A stretch of DNA of 64,000 bases from Acidocella aminolytica 101 = DSM 11237 (GTDB lineage Bacteria > Pseudomonadota > Alphaproteobacteria > Acetobacterales > Acetobacteraceae), in NCBI RefSeq assembly GCF_900129125.1, contig NZ_FQVJ01000014.1, forward strand, positions 1 through 64,000, given 5' to 3'. Below, piece by piece: positions 49,901-58,727 of the stretch. The position numbers were made by a program, and so were the translations under genes. Each line of letters begins with the position of its first letter. The stretch's first letter is position 1. The notes under the pieces are model-generated. The model made no database searches. It saw nothing but the letters and a program-made list of their open reading frames with translations, and was not told where the DNA came from.

Positions 49901-50740
49901 CTTGGCGAGGTTACCGAACGGCGCCAAAGCAGGCACCGTCAATGTTACATCCGCGAATGGATGATTAGGGTCCAGCCCCAACCTCCCGGCCATGTTCAGC
50001 TTCGCCGCGCCCAGCGCCAGCGCGGCATTCAGGTTGGCGGCGTCACGCGGGCCGCTCAGCGCCACCTTCATGGTCAGCGGCAGCCGGACATCCGGCCCCG
50101 AGAAATGGCCGATCAACCCGTCCGGCGGCTCGTTCACATATAGCTTCATCGCCACGTTTCGCGGGTCCAGCGTGGCGGAGAGCAGATAATCCGCCTTGCC
50201 ATCCGGCGTGGTGGCGTCCAGCGTGATGTTCCCATGCTGGGCGTCGCGCAGATGGGTGGAACCGATGACATGCAGTGCCACCGCCTCGCCCGCGAGGGAG
50301 GGCGCAATTCGCAGCGTGCCGATCTCCAGCTTGTCGAGATTCAGCCGCCAGGCGGGCAGACTGCTCTTGCCGCTGCTCTTGCTTTTGCCCGCCGGGTAGG
50401 CCGGGCTTCGCGTCATGTCGATGCTCTGGGCGGTGAGCGCCAGCACGGACACATTGCCCCTCAGAAGCGCCAGCGGCGACCATTTCAGCTCAACCTGCCG
50501 GCCGGAGAGCCAAGCCCCCTTGGGGTCCATCACCTCAAAACGGGCCAGCTTGATATCCGCCGGAAAATGCCCGCCTAGGCCGCTAAGATGGATATAATCC
50601 GCGCCGTATTTATTAATCTCGCGCAACGCGAATTGGCGTCCGGCCTCGCTATTCAGCGCCACCACCAGCCCGGCCGCCAGCACCAGCAGCAAAACCAGCA
50701 GCGCCAGAAGCCCAAGGAGAATCCGTTTCAGCCAGCGCAT
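46904..50740 (-). CDS. tamB: Translocation and assembly module protein TamB
   Basis: The 1278-aa protein has an N-terminal signal anchor (LKRILLGLLALLVLLLVLAA) and a very long repeat-rich beta structure. It ends in the DUF490/TamB domain with QIFIRGDGLFAELGGDLKLG, GTASKPKITLTSSPPLPSDE, ILAQLLFAQS and the terminal LSYQFNY. TamB spans the periplasm and works with TamA in outer-membrane protein assembly and lipid transport. It is encoded 4 bp after tamA on the same strand. The internal near-repeats (LTMTGPMKLAVSGRVNLPVL and LNMTGPMDLTLAGHLNLKLL) show duplication of a beta module. Confidence 0.93.
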   Translation of the reverse strand: MRWLKRILLGLLALLVLLLVLAAGLVVALNSEAGRQFALREINKYGADYIHLSGLGGHFPADIKLARFEVMDPKGAWLSGRQVELKWSPLALLRGNVSVLALTAQSIDMTRSPAYPAGKSKSSGKSSLPAWRLNLDKLEIGTLRIAPSLAGEAVALHVIGSTHLRDAQHGNITLDATTPDGKADYLLSATLDPRNVAMKLYVNEPPDGLIGHFSGPDVRLPLTMKVALSGPRDAANLNAALALGAAKLNMAGRLGLDPNHPFADVTLTVPALAPFGNLAKQSLIGETRLHLVVKQTGKKDGATLALKGHVELTQAPAGLDKLLSGRTDLSILASLQGKKVTLGQVALDGPQFSLNGHGTLDEKRIDLITDAKLDSLATLAPRLTGAVQLHSHVAGNPQDFTADADLTGNVTVPDVPSGAFKVTLHATHLPATPHGTLTGTGTLAGAPLMLDAAFSLDKTGAASVTLTKATWKSLDAVADLNLAAGAKLPTGTASLTLGALADFDVFTGTRMRGAAKADFAYQDDQALKLDVWAKDVVATPSVGAVNGTVSAEGKLDALAVQADATIARLISYPARLKLAGVVDAPARSAHVTRLDAVWHGLNARLRGPADIVTKPDITVRHLDLALDKASIALDGTLSPEMKVKATVRNLDLALAKLFEPSLDAAGIVNLTADVTGTPKAPGGTVTLNATGLRYISKSTEGLPAANLSGTAKLHGNSVDVNLAALAGQDLDLRARGTAPLTMTGPMKLAVSGRVNLPVLNPVLAKMNTKLSGLVTTDMQLAGTPQAPTGRITLRAQKLKDESGPAASLPPANINATAQLKGRSTGLNLSVKAGPNVNLTLNGTAPLNMTGPMDLTLAGHLNLKLLDPLLTASGNLVRGVVTTNMRVAGTPKAPRADGSMKLAKGMVQNIASGLNLTDISANIAAADKLITLQSLSATAGQGKITGHGTINLGNPTLPVNLALNADHATPIASDLLTETLNAALTLRGGLKSASTLGGSIHILKANINIPKSLPASVANLPIHDASTAPTAPKAAAPPAPPIHLALDVQAQNQIFIRGDGLFAELGGDLKLGGTAANPQPSGGFKLIRGNFSLAGKTLQFTSGSIAFNGGGFIPALDLEATTNTSDNGTATLIIGGTASKPKITLTSSPPLPSDEILAQLLFAQSAASLSPFQAASLAAALAQISGVGGGFSPLDSVRNALGLDQLSLGSSGSGAPSVEAGRYVAPGVYVGASQSTSGAGTKANVEINLYKGLKLQSSTGTDSTGQDSSSVGLSYQFNY

Positions 50741-50744
50741 GGGA

Positions 50745-52565
50745 TCAGAACGCCTCCCCCAGCCCGATATAAAGCGCGAACGCGCTGCTGCCCGCCGTGC
50801 GCTTCATCGGAAACGCGATATCCGCGCGGATTGGGCCGATTGAGGTGTAATACCGCGCGCCAAGCCCCATACCAACCCGCACGGTGCCCTTAAACGGCGC
50901 GGAACCCGCACTCACTTGCCCGGCATCAATAAACGGCACGATGCCGATGCTCTTGGTGATATGCTGGCGGAATTCGAAATTTATGGCATCCATCGCCAGC
51001 CCGCCTTCTGGTTTGTCATCCGGGAAAAGCGGCCCGATAGTCTGGTAGGAATAACCGCGCACCGTGCCCGAGCCGCCCGCGTAAAAGCGCTGGTCCGGTG
51101 GTACGCCAAACTGGCTAGTGCCCTGAATACTGCCCACCACCCCATGCATGGCCACAACTCCCCAAGCCTTGCGTTCCACCGGCCAGTACACGGAGCCGGT
51201 GCCCAGCAGAATCACGAACGGGCTGTGAGTGTTGCCCACCACCGGGTAGGTGGGGGTGGCGGTGAAGGTGAGCGTATGGCCGCGCGTGGGCTCCAGTACG
51301 CTGTTAGAGGTGTCCCAGGTGAAATTAATGGGAAATTGCGCCAGTACATAGGTACGCGTCACGCCTTCCTGGTACACGCGCTCATTGATGAAGCTGGGGC
51401 CGTAGCTGATGCTGGTATTGGCGGTGATTGGCCGTGAGAGCGAGGCGCCCAGCAAGATCCCGGTGCGGTTATAAGCAGTGAGGGATTCCTTCAGCCCCTC
51501 GACGGAGAGGGTGAGCGTCTGCCTGCGTACATAATAATCCGGCTTGGTAAACACGCCTTTGAGGTCATAGCCCGGGGCGGTGGTGCCGGTGCCGCCCAGC
51601 CCGTTGGCGGTGGCCGAGAGCGTGAAGGTCTCCGCCCGGCCGAACACATTGCGGTCCTTCCAACTCGTCCCGATGGAAAAGCCGGTATCCGTGGCATAAG
51701 CGCCGGAGAGCGAGACGGTATGCCGCTTCATTTCCGCGACATGAAAGGTAATCGGCACCTGTCCATCGGTCGCCTTCTCCGCAGGTACCGGCGTCACGGA
51801 GGAGAAAACGCCCAGCCCCAGCAACGATGTCCGCGCATTCTGTAACGCGGTGTCGGAGTAAGGTTGCCCGGCATGCAGTCTGATATGTCGGCGCAGGAAG
51901 TCAGGCTTGGTGCGTTTCAAGCCGGAGAAGCTGACTTGGCCGATATCCACGCGCGGGCCGGGTGTCACACTATAGCTCACATTCAGCGTGTGCTGGTTTT
52001 GGTTGGCCACGGCATAAGGTGGGCTGACCTTGGCGAAGGCATAGCCCGCATTGCGAAGGTCCTTGGTCAGCCTGCCCTGGGCGGCGAGCACAGGTGCCGC
52101 ATCCGCTGTCTGCCCGGCATGAATCCCCGGCCGCGCCTTGAAGCCCGTGGGCAGGCCGGTGATATCAACCTTCCCTAGCGTGAAAAGCGGCCCTTTATCG
52201 GTTTTGACCTCGATTTTCGCTTGGCCCGCATCCGGCAGCTTGTTGAGATGCGCAAGCAGCGCCGGGTCATCCAGCGTCATGCCGTCGATGGTAATGTGGG
52301 TCTGTCCGGCATCATAACCCAGCGAATGTAGCACAGTGATAAACTGCTTCTCATCCGCCCGCGCCCGGCCGATCAAAGCGAACGGGGCAGGGGGCAGCTT
52401 GGTTTGCAGCGAGACCAGCGTGGAGGTTTGCTTCAACAGCCCGTCGAGCTGCGTATTGCCGGAGGGCGCGAACATAACATTGTAGTGTACCGGGTCCGCC
52501 CCTTGCGCGGCATTACCGCCGAGGGTCAGGCACAGGCACAGAAGAGGTTTGGTCCACCGGCGCAT
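50745..52565 (-). CDS. tamA: TamA (Omp85-family outer-membrane protein)
   Basis: ATG at 52565 gives a signal peptide (MRRWTKPLLCLCLTLGGNAA, cleavage after about residue 23) and 606 aa. POTRA-like repeats fill roughly residues 40-270 (for example PGPRVDIGQVSFSGLKRTKP). The C-terminal barrel includes FYAGGSGTVRGYSYQTIGPL, the VRGY/F-type L6 motif, and ends in F (GLGEAF). It partners TamB in the adjacent gene. Confidence 0.92.
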   Translation of the reverse strand: MRRWTKPLLCLCLTLGGNAAQGADPVHYNVMFAPSGNTQLDGLLKQTSTLVSLQTKLPPAPFALIGRARADEKQFITVLHSLGYDAGQTHITIDGMTLDDPALLAHLNKLPDAGQAKIEVKTDKGPLFTLGKVDITGLPTGFKARPGIHAGQTADAAPVLAAQGRLTKDLRNAGYAFAKVSPPYAVANQNQHTLNVSYSVTPGPRVDIGQVSFSGLKRTKPDFLRRHIRLHAGQPYSDTALQNARTSLLGLGVFSSVTPVPAEKATDGQVPITFHVAEMKRHTVSLSGAYATDTGFSIGTSWKDRNVFGRAETFTLSATANGLGGTGTTAPGYDLKGVFTKPDYYVRRQTLTLSVEGLKESLTAYNRTGILLGASLSRPITANTSISYGPSFINERVYQEGVTRTYVLAQFPINFTWDTSNSVLEPTRGHTLTFTATPTYPVVGNTHSPFVILLGTGSVYWPVERKAWGVVAMHGVVGSIQGTSQFGVPPDQRFYAGGSGTVRGYSYQTIGPLFPDDKPEGGLAMDAINFEFRQHITKSIGIVPFIDAGQVSAGSAPFKGTVRVGMGLGARYYTSIGPIRADIAFPMKRTAGSSAFALYIGLGEAF

Positions 52566-52645
52566 AGTCGTGATGTGGCAGGGTTTTGCGCCGGTTTCCA
52601 CCCTGTTAAGGCTTAACCGCTTGTAATGTCATGGAGAAAAACGGC

Positions 52646-53617
52646 TCAACGCCCGTTACGGTGCGGCTTTTCGGCCTCCGGCGCGGGGAAGCCCAGATAA
52701 TTCAGCCCCGCCAGCATATGTTTCGGCAGCGGCGCTTCCACGGTAAGGCTTCCGCCTTCCGGGTGCGGAAAAATCAGGCGCCGCGCGTGTAGATGCAGCT
52801 GGTCCGCGAAATGCTCGGAGAAAATGCCGCCATACACCTCATCCCCCAATATCGGCGTACCCAGGGCCAGACAATGCGCGCGCAACTGGTGCATCCGCCC
52901 GGTATGCGGGTTCAACTCCACCAGGGAGAATTTCTTGCCCGCCTTATCCAGCACTCGATAATCCGTAATCGCCTTCTGCGCCTCCTTATCCTTGCGCGAG
53001 GCCGGTTCGGACCGTGAAGTCTGGCCGAGATCAATCCGCTTCAGTGGCAGATCAATCCGCCCCTCAAGCTGTTCCGGCAGCCCGGCCAGCAGCGCCCAGT
53101 AGGTTTTCGCCACATCCCGTCCCCGGAACGCGGCGGACAGCTTGCTCGCCACCCGGCCTGAACGCGCGATCACCAAAATCCCGGACGTATCCCGGTCCAG
53201 CCGGTGCACCAGCTTCGGGCGTTCAGGATGGTCGCCTTGCAGCGCGTCCAGCATCCCGTCCACATGCACCGCAATGCCCGAGCCGCCCTGCACCGGCAGC
53301 CCGGCGGGTTTGTTCAGTACAATCACCGACTCGTCGCTATAGAGCACCATGCGCTCCAGCTCCTTGGTGCGGGCCTCGTCCATTTTCACCACCTGGCGCT
53401 GCTTCGGCGCCTCGGCGGGCGGCGCGATCTCGGGCACGCTCAACACATCGCCTTGCGTCAAACGGGCATTGGCTTCGGCGCGGTTGCCGTTCAGGCGGAT
53501 CTTGCCGGTACGCAGCAGTTTCTGCAGCACGCCCTGGGTGAGGCCGGGCACTTCGCGGCGCAGAAATCGGTCCAGCCGCATATCCGCCCCGGCTTCGGGT
53601 ACTTGAATCTCAGTCAT
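52646..53617 (-). CDS. RluC/RluA-family pseudouridine synthase
   Basis: ATG at 53617 overlaps the rarA stop (ATGA), giving 323 aa. An S4 domain (MRLDRFLRREVPGLTQGVLQ) precedes the catalytic LVHRLDRDTSGILVIARSGR with its Asp, and HTGRMHQLRAHCLALGTPIL. It is most like RluC, which modifies several 23S rRNA uridines; the specific target cannot be fixed. A second family member is at 36546. Confidence 0.88.
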   Translation of the reverse strand: MTEIQVPEAGADMRLDRFLRREVPGLTQGVLQKLLRTGKIRLNGNRAEANARLTQGDVLSVPEIAPPAEAPKQRQVVKMDEARTKELERMVLYSDESVIVLNKPAGLPVQGGSGIAVHVDGMLDALQGDHPERPKLVHRLDRDTSGILVIARSGRVASKLSAAFRGRDVAKTYWALLAGLPEQLEGRIDLPLKRIDLGQTSRSEPASRKDKEAQKAITDYRVLDKAGKKFSLVELNPHTGRMHQLRAHCLALGTPILGDEVYGGIFSEHFADQLHLHARRLIFPHPEGGSLTVEAPLPKHMLAGLNYLGFPAPEAEKPHRNGR

Positions 53618-54936
53618 TGCCTCTCTTCGCGCAATTTTGCCCAATAAGCGAGGCGCTTGAGGATCTCGCGTTCAAAACCGCGCTCGACGGGCCGGTAAAA
53701 ATCTGGCCGTCCCATGCCCTCGGGAAAATAATTGTCACCGGAGAACCCTTCCTCGGTGTCGTGATCGTACTGATAATCCTTCCCGTAGCCGAGATTTTTC
53801 ATCAGCTTGGTCGGCGCGTTCAGGATATTCATGGGCGGCATCAGGCTGCCGGTTTCCTTCGCTGCCCGGTTGGCAGCGCCGATGGCCTTGTAAACCGCGT
53901 TGGATTTCGGCGCCGTGGCCAGATACACCACCGCTTGCGCGATACACACCTCTCCCTCCGGCGAGCCCAGCCGTTCATAAGCTTCCCACGCGGCCAGCGC
54001 CTGGGGCAGGGCTTGCGGGTCCGCGAGGCCGATATCCTCCGCCGCGAAGCGCGTCACCCGCCGCGCGATATAGCGCGGGTCCTCCCCGCCCGCGAACATC
54101 CGCGCCAACCAGTACAACGCCGCATCCGGGTCCGAGCCGCGCATGGATTTATGTAAGGCGGAGATCAGATTATAATGCTCCTCCCGGTCCCGGTCATACA
54201 AAGCCGCTCGGCGGGAGAGCAACTGCCCCAGCGCGGCCTCATCCAGCCTTGGCTCAGGCGGCAGGGCAAAAAGCTGCTCTGCCATGTTTAGCAAGGCCCG
54301 CCCATCGCCATCCGCCATGGCGCGCAGGCTGGCCCGCGCGCCTTCGGTCAGCGGCAGTTTCTCTCCGGTCTCGTCCTCCGCCCGGCTAAGCAACTGCTCC
54401 ATCGCCGTATCGTCCAGCCGCCTCAGCACAAACACCTGGGCGCGCGAGAGTAGTGCGCCGTTCAGCGCGAAGCTGGGATTCTCAGTGGTTGCGCCAATCA
54501 GTGTGATCGTCCCCGCCTCCACCACCGGCAAAAACGCATCCTGTTGGGCGCGGTTGAAGCGGTGGATCTCATCCACGAATAAAAGCGTGGCCTTGCCCGC
54601 TCGGTGCAGGCGGGTGGCCTCGTCAAACACTTTCTTAAGGTCAGCTACGCCGGAGAACACCGCCGAAATCTGTTTGAATTGCAGCCCCGCCGCATCCGCC
54701 AACAACCTCGCGATGGTGGTTTTGCCCACCCCCGGCGGCCCCCACAAAATCAGTGAAGCCAGGGAGCCGCGCTTGAGCATCCCCGTCAGGCTGCCTTCCG
54801 GCCCCAGCAGATGGTCCTGGCCCACCACCTCGTTCAACGCTTTTGGCCGCAGCCTTTCAGCCAGTGGTTGCGGTCCAGCCGGGCGGCTGGGGGTGGGCGC
54901 GGAAGCAGCGGGGCCAAACAGATCATCATCCTGCAT
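53614..54936 (-). CDS. rarA: Replication-associated recombination protein A (RarA/MgsA)
   Basis: The 440-aa AAA+ protein reads PLAERLRPKALNEVVGQDHL, Walker A GPPGVGKTTIARLLAD, Walker B LLFVDEIHRFNRAQQDAFLP and sensor 1 IGATTENPSF. The RarA tetramerisation domain follows (SALHKSMRGSDPDAALYWLA, RMFAGGEDPRYIARR). It acts at stalled replication forks. Translation is coupled to the downstream pseudouridine synthase gene. Confidence 0.95.
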   Translation of the reverse strand: MQDDDLFGPAASAPTPSRPAGPQPLAERLRPKALNEVVGQDHLLGPEGSLTGMLKRGSLASLILWGPPGVGKTTIARLLADAAGLQFKQISAVFSGVADLKKVFDEATRLHRAGKATLLFVDEIHRFNRAQQDAFLPVVEAGTITLIGATTENPSFALNGALLSRAQVFVLRRLDDTAMEQLLSRAEDETGEKLPLTEGARASLRAMADGDGRALLNMAEQLFALPPEPRLDEAALGQLLSRRAALYDRDREEHYNLISALHKSMRGSDPDAALYWLARMFAGGEDPRYIARRVTRFAAEDIGLADPQALPQALAAWEAYERLGSPEGEVCIAQAVVYLATAPKSNAVYKAIGAANRAAKETGSLMPPMNILNAPTKLMKNLGYGKDYQYDHDTEEGFSGDNYFPEGMGRPDFYRPVERGFEREILKRLAYWAKLREERQ

Positions 54937-55027
54937 GGCGGATATTTAATCGCAACCATGCGTGCCCGCCATGGCGCGGCATCCGATTAAGATTGAAGCC
55001 TTGCCGCCTCTGCCCTAGATTTCCAGC

Positions 55028-55261
55028 ATGGCAAAAGAAAACGGCCCGGTGCTCGACATGACACCCGATGGGCAATTCGTCGAGCCGTCCAAACCCTCTT
55101 TGACGCAGATATTGCTGCGTCTCGTGGCATTCGGCCTCGCGCTCTGCGTGGGCGCGGTAATGATCTGGACGGCTTTCATCATCATCCCCATCCTGCTCGT
55201 TCTGGGTTTCGCGGGGTATTTGTTCATGCGCGGCCGGGGCGCTGGCTGGCGGTCGTTCTGA
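55028..55261 (+). CDS. Small membrane protein
   Basis: The 77-aa product has a soluble N-terminus (MAKENGPVLDMTPDGQFVEP) and two adjacent hydrophobic stretches (QILLRLVAFGLALCVGAVMI, IIIPILLVLGFAGYLFMRGR). Codon usage is like that of core genes, and a terminator follows 7 bp after the stop, which supports a real gene. Function unknown. Confidence 0.7.
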   Translation: MAKENGPVLDMTPDGQFVEPSKPSLTQILLRLVAFGLALCVGAVMIWTAFIIIPILLVLGFAGYLFMRGRGAGWRSF

Positions 55262-55266
55262 CATGA

Positions 55267-55290
55267 AAAAAGCCGGATAACTTCCGGCTT
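55267..55290 (+). terminator. Stem-loop after the small membrane protein gene
   Basis: AGCCGGA and TCCGGCT around a TAACT-type loop, preceded by an A-run and followed by TTG. It lies between the convergent small membrane protein and transglutaminase genes and may serve both. Confidence 0.7.
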
Positions 55291-55311
55291 TGCTCGGGTG
55301 GCGGGGCAGGG

Positions 55312-56181
55312 TCAGGTCAAGACCGGCTCCAGATCCACCCCCACCGTCAGAATATGCCGCCCGCCGCCCAAAATCACACCGCGCAACGGCGAGACATCGG
55401 TAAAATCCCGACCCCAGGCTAGGGTTACGTGCTCGTCCGTCGCCATTAGATTATTGGTGGGGTCAAAATCCACCCATCCGATATCAGGTCCCGCCCAAGC
55501 GCTGACCCAGGCATGGCTCTGGTCCGCTCCGCGCCGTTTTTCTTGCCCCGGAGGCGGCAGCGTGCGCAGATAGCCGGACACATAGCGCCCCGGCAGCCCC
55601 AAAGCGCGCAGACAGGCCAGCATGAAATGCGCATAATCCTGGCAGACGCCGGTGCGTGTGTGCAGAATATGCAGCGCTGTGGTGAAATTATTGGTGACGC
55701 CCGGCCTATAGCTCATCTCGGTAAAGATGCGCTGGTTCAGCTCCAGCAACGCCTCCAATATATACCGTCCCGGCCGGAAGGTCACCGCCGCATAATCCGC
55801 AACGCCGCCCCCAGGGGCCGCCAGCTTGCTGGGCAGGCAGAACTCGACCACCTCCGGCTCCTGCTGGGCCCAGGCGGCAATGGCTTCCCAGCGAGGTGTC
55901 TGGCTGGCATGCGGCGGCAGCGGCTGATTCACCTCCACTGTGGCGCTCAGCGTCACGCTGAACTGCTTATGCGCCCCGGTGAGCGAGACGCTGGTGGTGC
56001 GGTTGCCGAAATGGTCGATCTCATCGCGCCGGTTATCTGGGCCGGGGGCGATATCAAGCTGCGCCTCCCGCACAATCTGGCCGGGCCGTTCGCGCGGGAG
56101 CAGATGCATGAAATGCGTGCCGATCACTACCGGTTCGGTGTAATCATAGGTCGTGGCGTGGTTCAGGCGATAAAGCGTCAT
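55312..56181 (-). CDS. Transglutaminase-like cysteine protease-fold protein
   Basis: The 289-aa protein has a beta-sheet N-terminal domain (MTLYRLNHATTYDYTEPVVI) and a transglutaminase core with the triad Cys in RTGVCQDYAHFM, His in SHAWVSAWAG and Asp in WVDFDPTNN. In many bacteria it is encoded with circularly permuted ATP-grasp and alpha-E proteins, as here (22 bp from the next minus-strand gene). The set is thought to make or cut a peptide-like product; the chemistry is not established. Confidence 0.9.
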   Translation of the reverse strand: MTLYRLNHATTYDYTEPVVIGTHFMHLLPRERPGQIVREAQLDIAPGPDNRRDEIDHFGNRTTSVSLTGAHKQFSVTLSATVEVNQPLPPHASQTPRWEAIAAWAQQEPEVVEFCLPSKLAAPGGGVADYAAVTFRPGRYILEALLELNQRIFTEMSYRPGVTNNFTTALHILHTRTGVCQDYAHFMLACLRALGLPGRYVSGYLRTLPPPGQEKRRGADQSHAWVSAWAGPDIGWVDFDPTNNLMATDEHVTLAWGRDFTDVSPLRGVILGGGRHILTVGVDLEPVLT

Positions 56182-56202
56182 GTTATGGTGAATGTTGGCG
56201 GA

Positions 56203-58398
56203 TTATTGCGCCGCTTCCAAGAGCTCGTCCTCTTCCAGCGCGTGGGCTGCGGGCAGCAGGGTGAAGAAACGCCGCTGCACATGGTCTGAGAGCGTGCGAA
56301 GCCGCGCGCCGGCGTTGCTGAGCGTCGCGCGCAAGGCGATGCCGTTGCCCGCCAGATTGACGATATCCTGCAATAGTTGTTTGGCGGTCTCCGCATCGTC
56401 ATCGGCTCCCAACCGCTCCAGGCAGGCGCGCAAGGCGTGGCACTGATACGCCAGGGAGCGTGGGTTGGACATATCCGCCAGCAACATCGCCAAAACCGGG
56501 CCAGGCGCCATGATGCCCGCATGGCGCAGCCCGTAACTCAGCACTGAATCCGCCAGCTCAATCCCCAGCGCCATGCCCGGCTCCAGCCGTTCCACCGGAC
56601 CGTCCAGCAAAATCGCCAGCGTTTCGGCCAGCGCGTCGCCACGCTCCAGCCGCCGCCCCATTTCCAGGAACAGCCAGCCGCCATCGCGGGACATATTCTC
56701 CGCCGCGATCCCCGCAAAGGTCGCGGTGAAGCTCAGCAGGGTCGACAGCGCGGCCTCCTCGTTGGGCAGCGCCTCCGTGGCCTGCTGCAAGGCAAAGCGC
56801 ACGGTGGCGAGCATGGAGGGCGAAAGCCGCTCGGCGGAAGCATCCACCAGCCGCGCGACCTCCTTCAACAGCCCGGCAATCGGCTTGCGCCGCGCCAATG
56901 TCTGCCGCAGCAGCCGCCCGGAAATCGCAGTGCCCGCAATATCCGCCGGCAACAGCCCGGCCTGGGCCAGGCAGCGGGAGATCAGTGCCCGCTCCGCCAA
57001 GTCGCGCGGCAGGGAAGTGCCGGATTCCAGGCGCGGAATCGCCAGCAGCAGCAGCCGCACGGCGGCCTCCAGTCGTTCCACGGAGCGTCCGAGCCAGAAC
57101 AGATTATCCGCCAGCCGCGAGGGCAGGTGCGCCGCAGCCAGGAACTTCACTTTCTCGGGCGGTTCAGCGGGTTGGGCGCCGGAGATCATGCGCGGCTCCT
57201 CGCTATCCAGTACCCAAAGATCCTTGGTGCCTAGCCCGGCGGGCGCGCCTGCGGCGTTCAGCGGCAGGCCCAGACCGCCGGGCAGCACCTGCCAGTCCTG
57301 CCCGTCATGCCAGGCGAACAGCCGCAGAAAATGCGGAGCCTTGATGCTGGTGCCATCCGGTCCCAGAAACGGCGCTGTGGAGGCCAGTTCCAGACTATGC
57401 TCATCTGCCCGCTGCAACCACGGCGGCTCGCCCAGCAGCGGCTCGAACAGCTCCTGCAGATACGGCAGCAGCGCCTCTGACTCGACCAGCTTGCTGCCGG
57501 GCGCGTTCAGGATGGAGAGCACCCCGGCGCGAATGGCCCCGAACGAGCCGGGAATCCCCGCCCCTGGCCGTCCGCCTTGTTCTAGCGGATCAAGGTCGAT
57601 GCCTGACACCCCCCGGATAATCGTGGACACATGCAAAAGCCCGCTCAGCGTTTTAATATGCAGCGCGCCGTTGCGGGCCGCGAGATCGGCATGTTCGATC
57701 ATCAACACACCTAGCGCGCGGGCGAGCAGCGTGTCGTCAAAACCGTCGAACTTGTCCACCGTGCCATCGGACAGCAAGGCAACCAGCCCGCCCTCGGCCT
57801 CGCGCTGGAGGTGGTCGATCAGCATTTCCCGCGCCGGGCGGATTGAGCGCAGATCCCCCATCCTGAACAATTCCGGCAGGGTGCCGTTGGTTAGCCGCCG
57901 CAAGGTCAGCGCGTGGCCCAGCCCGGGAATCACGCCGGTATGGTCACGCATCAGCAAAAACCGCCCGTCCGGCGCGCGGATCACATCCGCCGCGTAAAGC
58001 CCCAAGCGCGGCGCGGGCAGCGGGGCAAGGGTGTGCAGCGGGCGCAGAAAATAGGGGTCGCCATAAACCAGCGCCGGCGGCAACTGGCCCCGATGCAGCA
58101 GGGTTTGTGGGCCGTACACATCCTCGAGCACCTGCGACAGCAGGTTGGCGCGCTGGCGTACAGCGTCTTCCAGCACGGCGAAATCCTCGGCGGTGAGCAG
58201 CGCGGGCAAGGGGTCGTAAAGCCGTGTAAGCTGCGACCCAAGCGGTGCCGCCAGACGCATTTGCCGGTTCAGCGCCGCCGTCCTGCGGCCCAACTCGTCA
58301 TTCCCAATCTCCCGGATGGCGGACAAAATCTGGGCCCAAGGGGCCTTGGTCCGGCCCTGGCGGTCCAGCGTTTCATCAAGCGGTGCGATCGGCTGCAT
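56203..58398 (-). CDS. Circularly permuted ATP-grasp / alpha-E fusion protein
   Basis: The 731-aa protein fuses two domains that are separate genes on the other strand at 58728-61216. Residues 1-470 are a circularly permuted ATP-grasp (LRLAAPLGSQLTRLYDPLPA, PDGRFLLMRDHTGVIPGLGH, GSKLVESEALLPYLQELFEP). Residues from about 480 are an alpha-E domain (LADNLFWLGRSVERLEAAVR, NMSRDGGWLFLEMGRRLERG). ATP-grasp enzymes ligate carboxylates to amines. Fusion of the two supports physical interaction of the separate pair. It is operonic with the transglutaminase gene. Confidence 0.9.
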   Translation of the reverse strand: MQPIAPLDETLDRQGRTKAPWAQILSAIREIGNDELGRRTAALNRQMRLAAPLGSQLTRLYDPLPALLTAEDFAVLEDAVRQRANLLSQVLEDVYGPQTLLHRGQLPPALVYGDPYFLRPLHTLAPLPAPRLGLYAADVIRAPDGRFLLMRDHTGVIPGLGHALTLRRLTNGTLPELFRMGDLRSIRPAREMLIDHLQREAEGGLVALLSDGTVDKFDGFDDTLLARALGVLMIEHADLAARNGALHIKTLSGLLHVSTIIRGVSGIDLDPLEQGGRPGAGIPGSFGAIRAGVLSILNAPGSKLVESEALLPYLQELFEPLLGEPPWLQRADEHSLELASTAPFLGPDGTSIKAPHFLRLFAWHDGQDWQVLPGGLGLPLNAAGAPAGLGTKDLWVLDSEEPRMISGAQPAEPPEKVKFLAAAHLPSRLADNLFWLGRSVERLEAAVRLLLLAIPRLESGTSLPRDLAERALISRCLAQAGLLPADIAGTAISGRLLRQTLARRKPIAGLLKEVARLVDASAERLSPSMLATVRFALQQATEALPNEEAALSTLLSFTATFAGIAAENMSRDGGWLFLEMGRRLERGDALAETLAILLDGPVERLEPGMALGIELADSVLSYGLRHAGIMAPGPVLAMLLADMSNPRSLAYQCHALRACLERLGADDDAETAKQLLQDIVNLAGNGIALRATLSNAGARLRTLSDHVQRRFFTLLPAAHALEEDELLEAAQ

Positions 58399-58727
58399 TT
58401 CGGCAGATTTAACAGAGAGGCAGGCAAGTGCCTACCTGCACCGGATACGGACAGATTTCTTGGTCCGCCGTTTGCATAGGTTTGTTTCGGACATGACGAA
58501 TCATCAGGAGGAATATCTTGCGGAGATGGAAGTTTTGCGGTCAGACTGACCGTGCACCATGACGTATCGGCGCCAAATTCTGGGTGACGCATGCTGAAAT
58601 GCTGGGCAAAAGCGGCCTGGGTGGTGTTTCTCGTGCCAGGGCATGGTCAGGCCCTGACAAATTTATTCAAGAGTTTCAAAATTTTCTGCTCCCTCTTTAC
58701 TCGCGTGCGCGCGCAGGAGGCACTGGC
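58399..58727. other. 329-bp divergent promoter region of the ATP-grasp clusters
   Basis: The stretch separates two divergent ATP-grasp genes and must carry both promoters. Short frames occur but none is convincing. A frame in phase with the plus-strand gene is open from 58584, but a better start with AGGAGG lies at 58728. Confidence 0.5.

Noticed and set aside
56573-57997. 474-codon plus-strand frame opposite the ATP-grasp/alpha-E fusion
   Set aside because: Ser/Arg-rich translation typical of antisense GC-rich DNA; the minus-strand gene has clear motifs.
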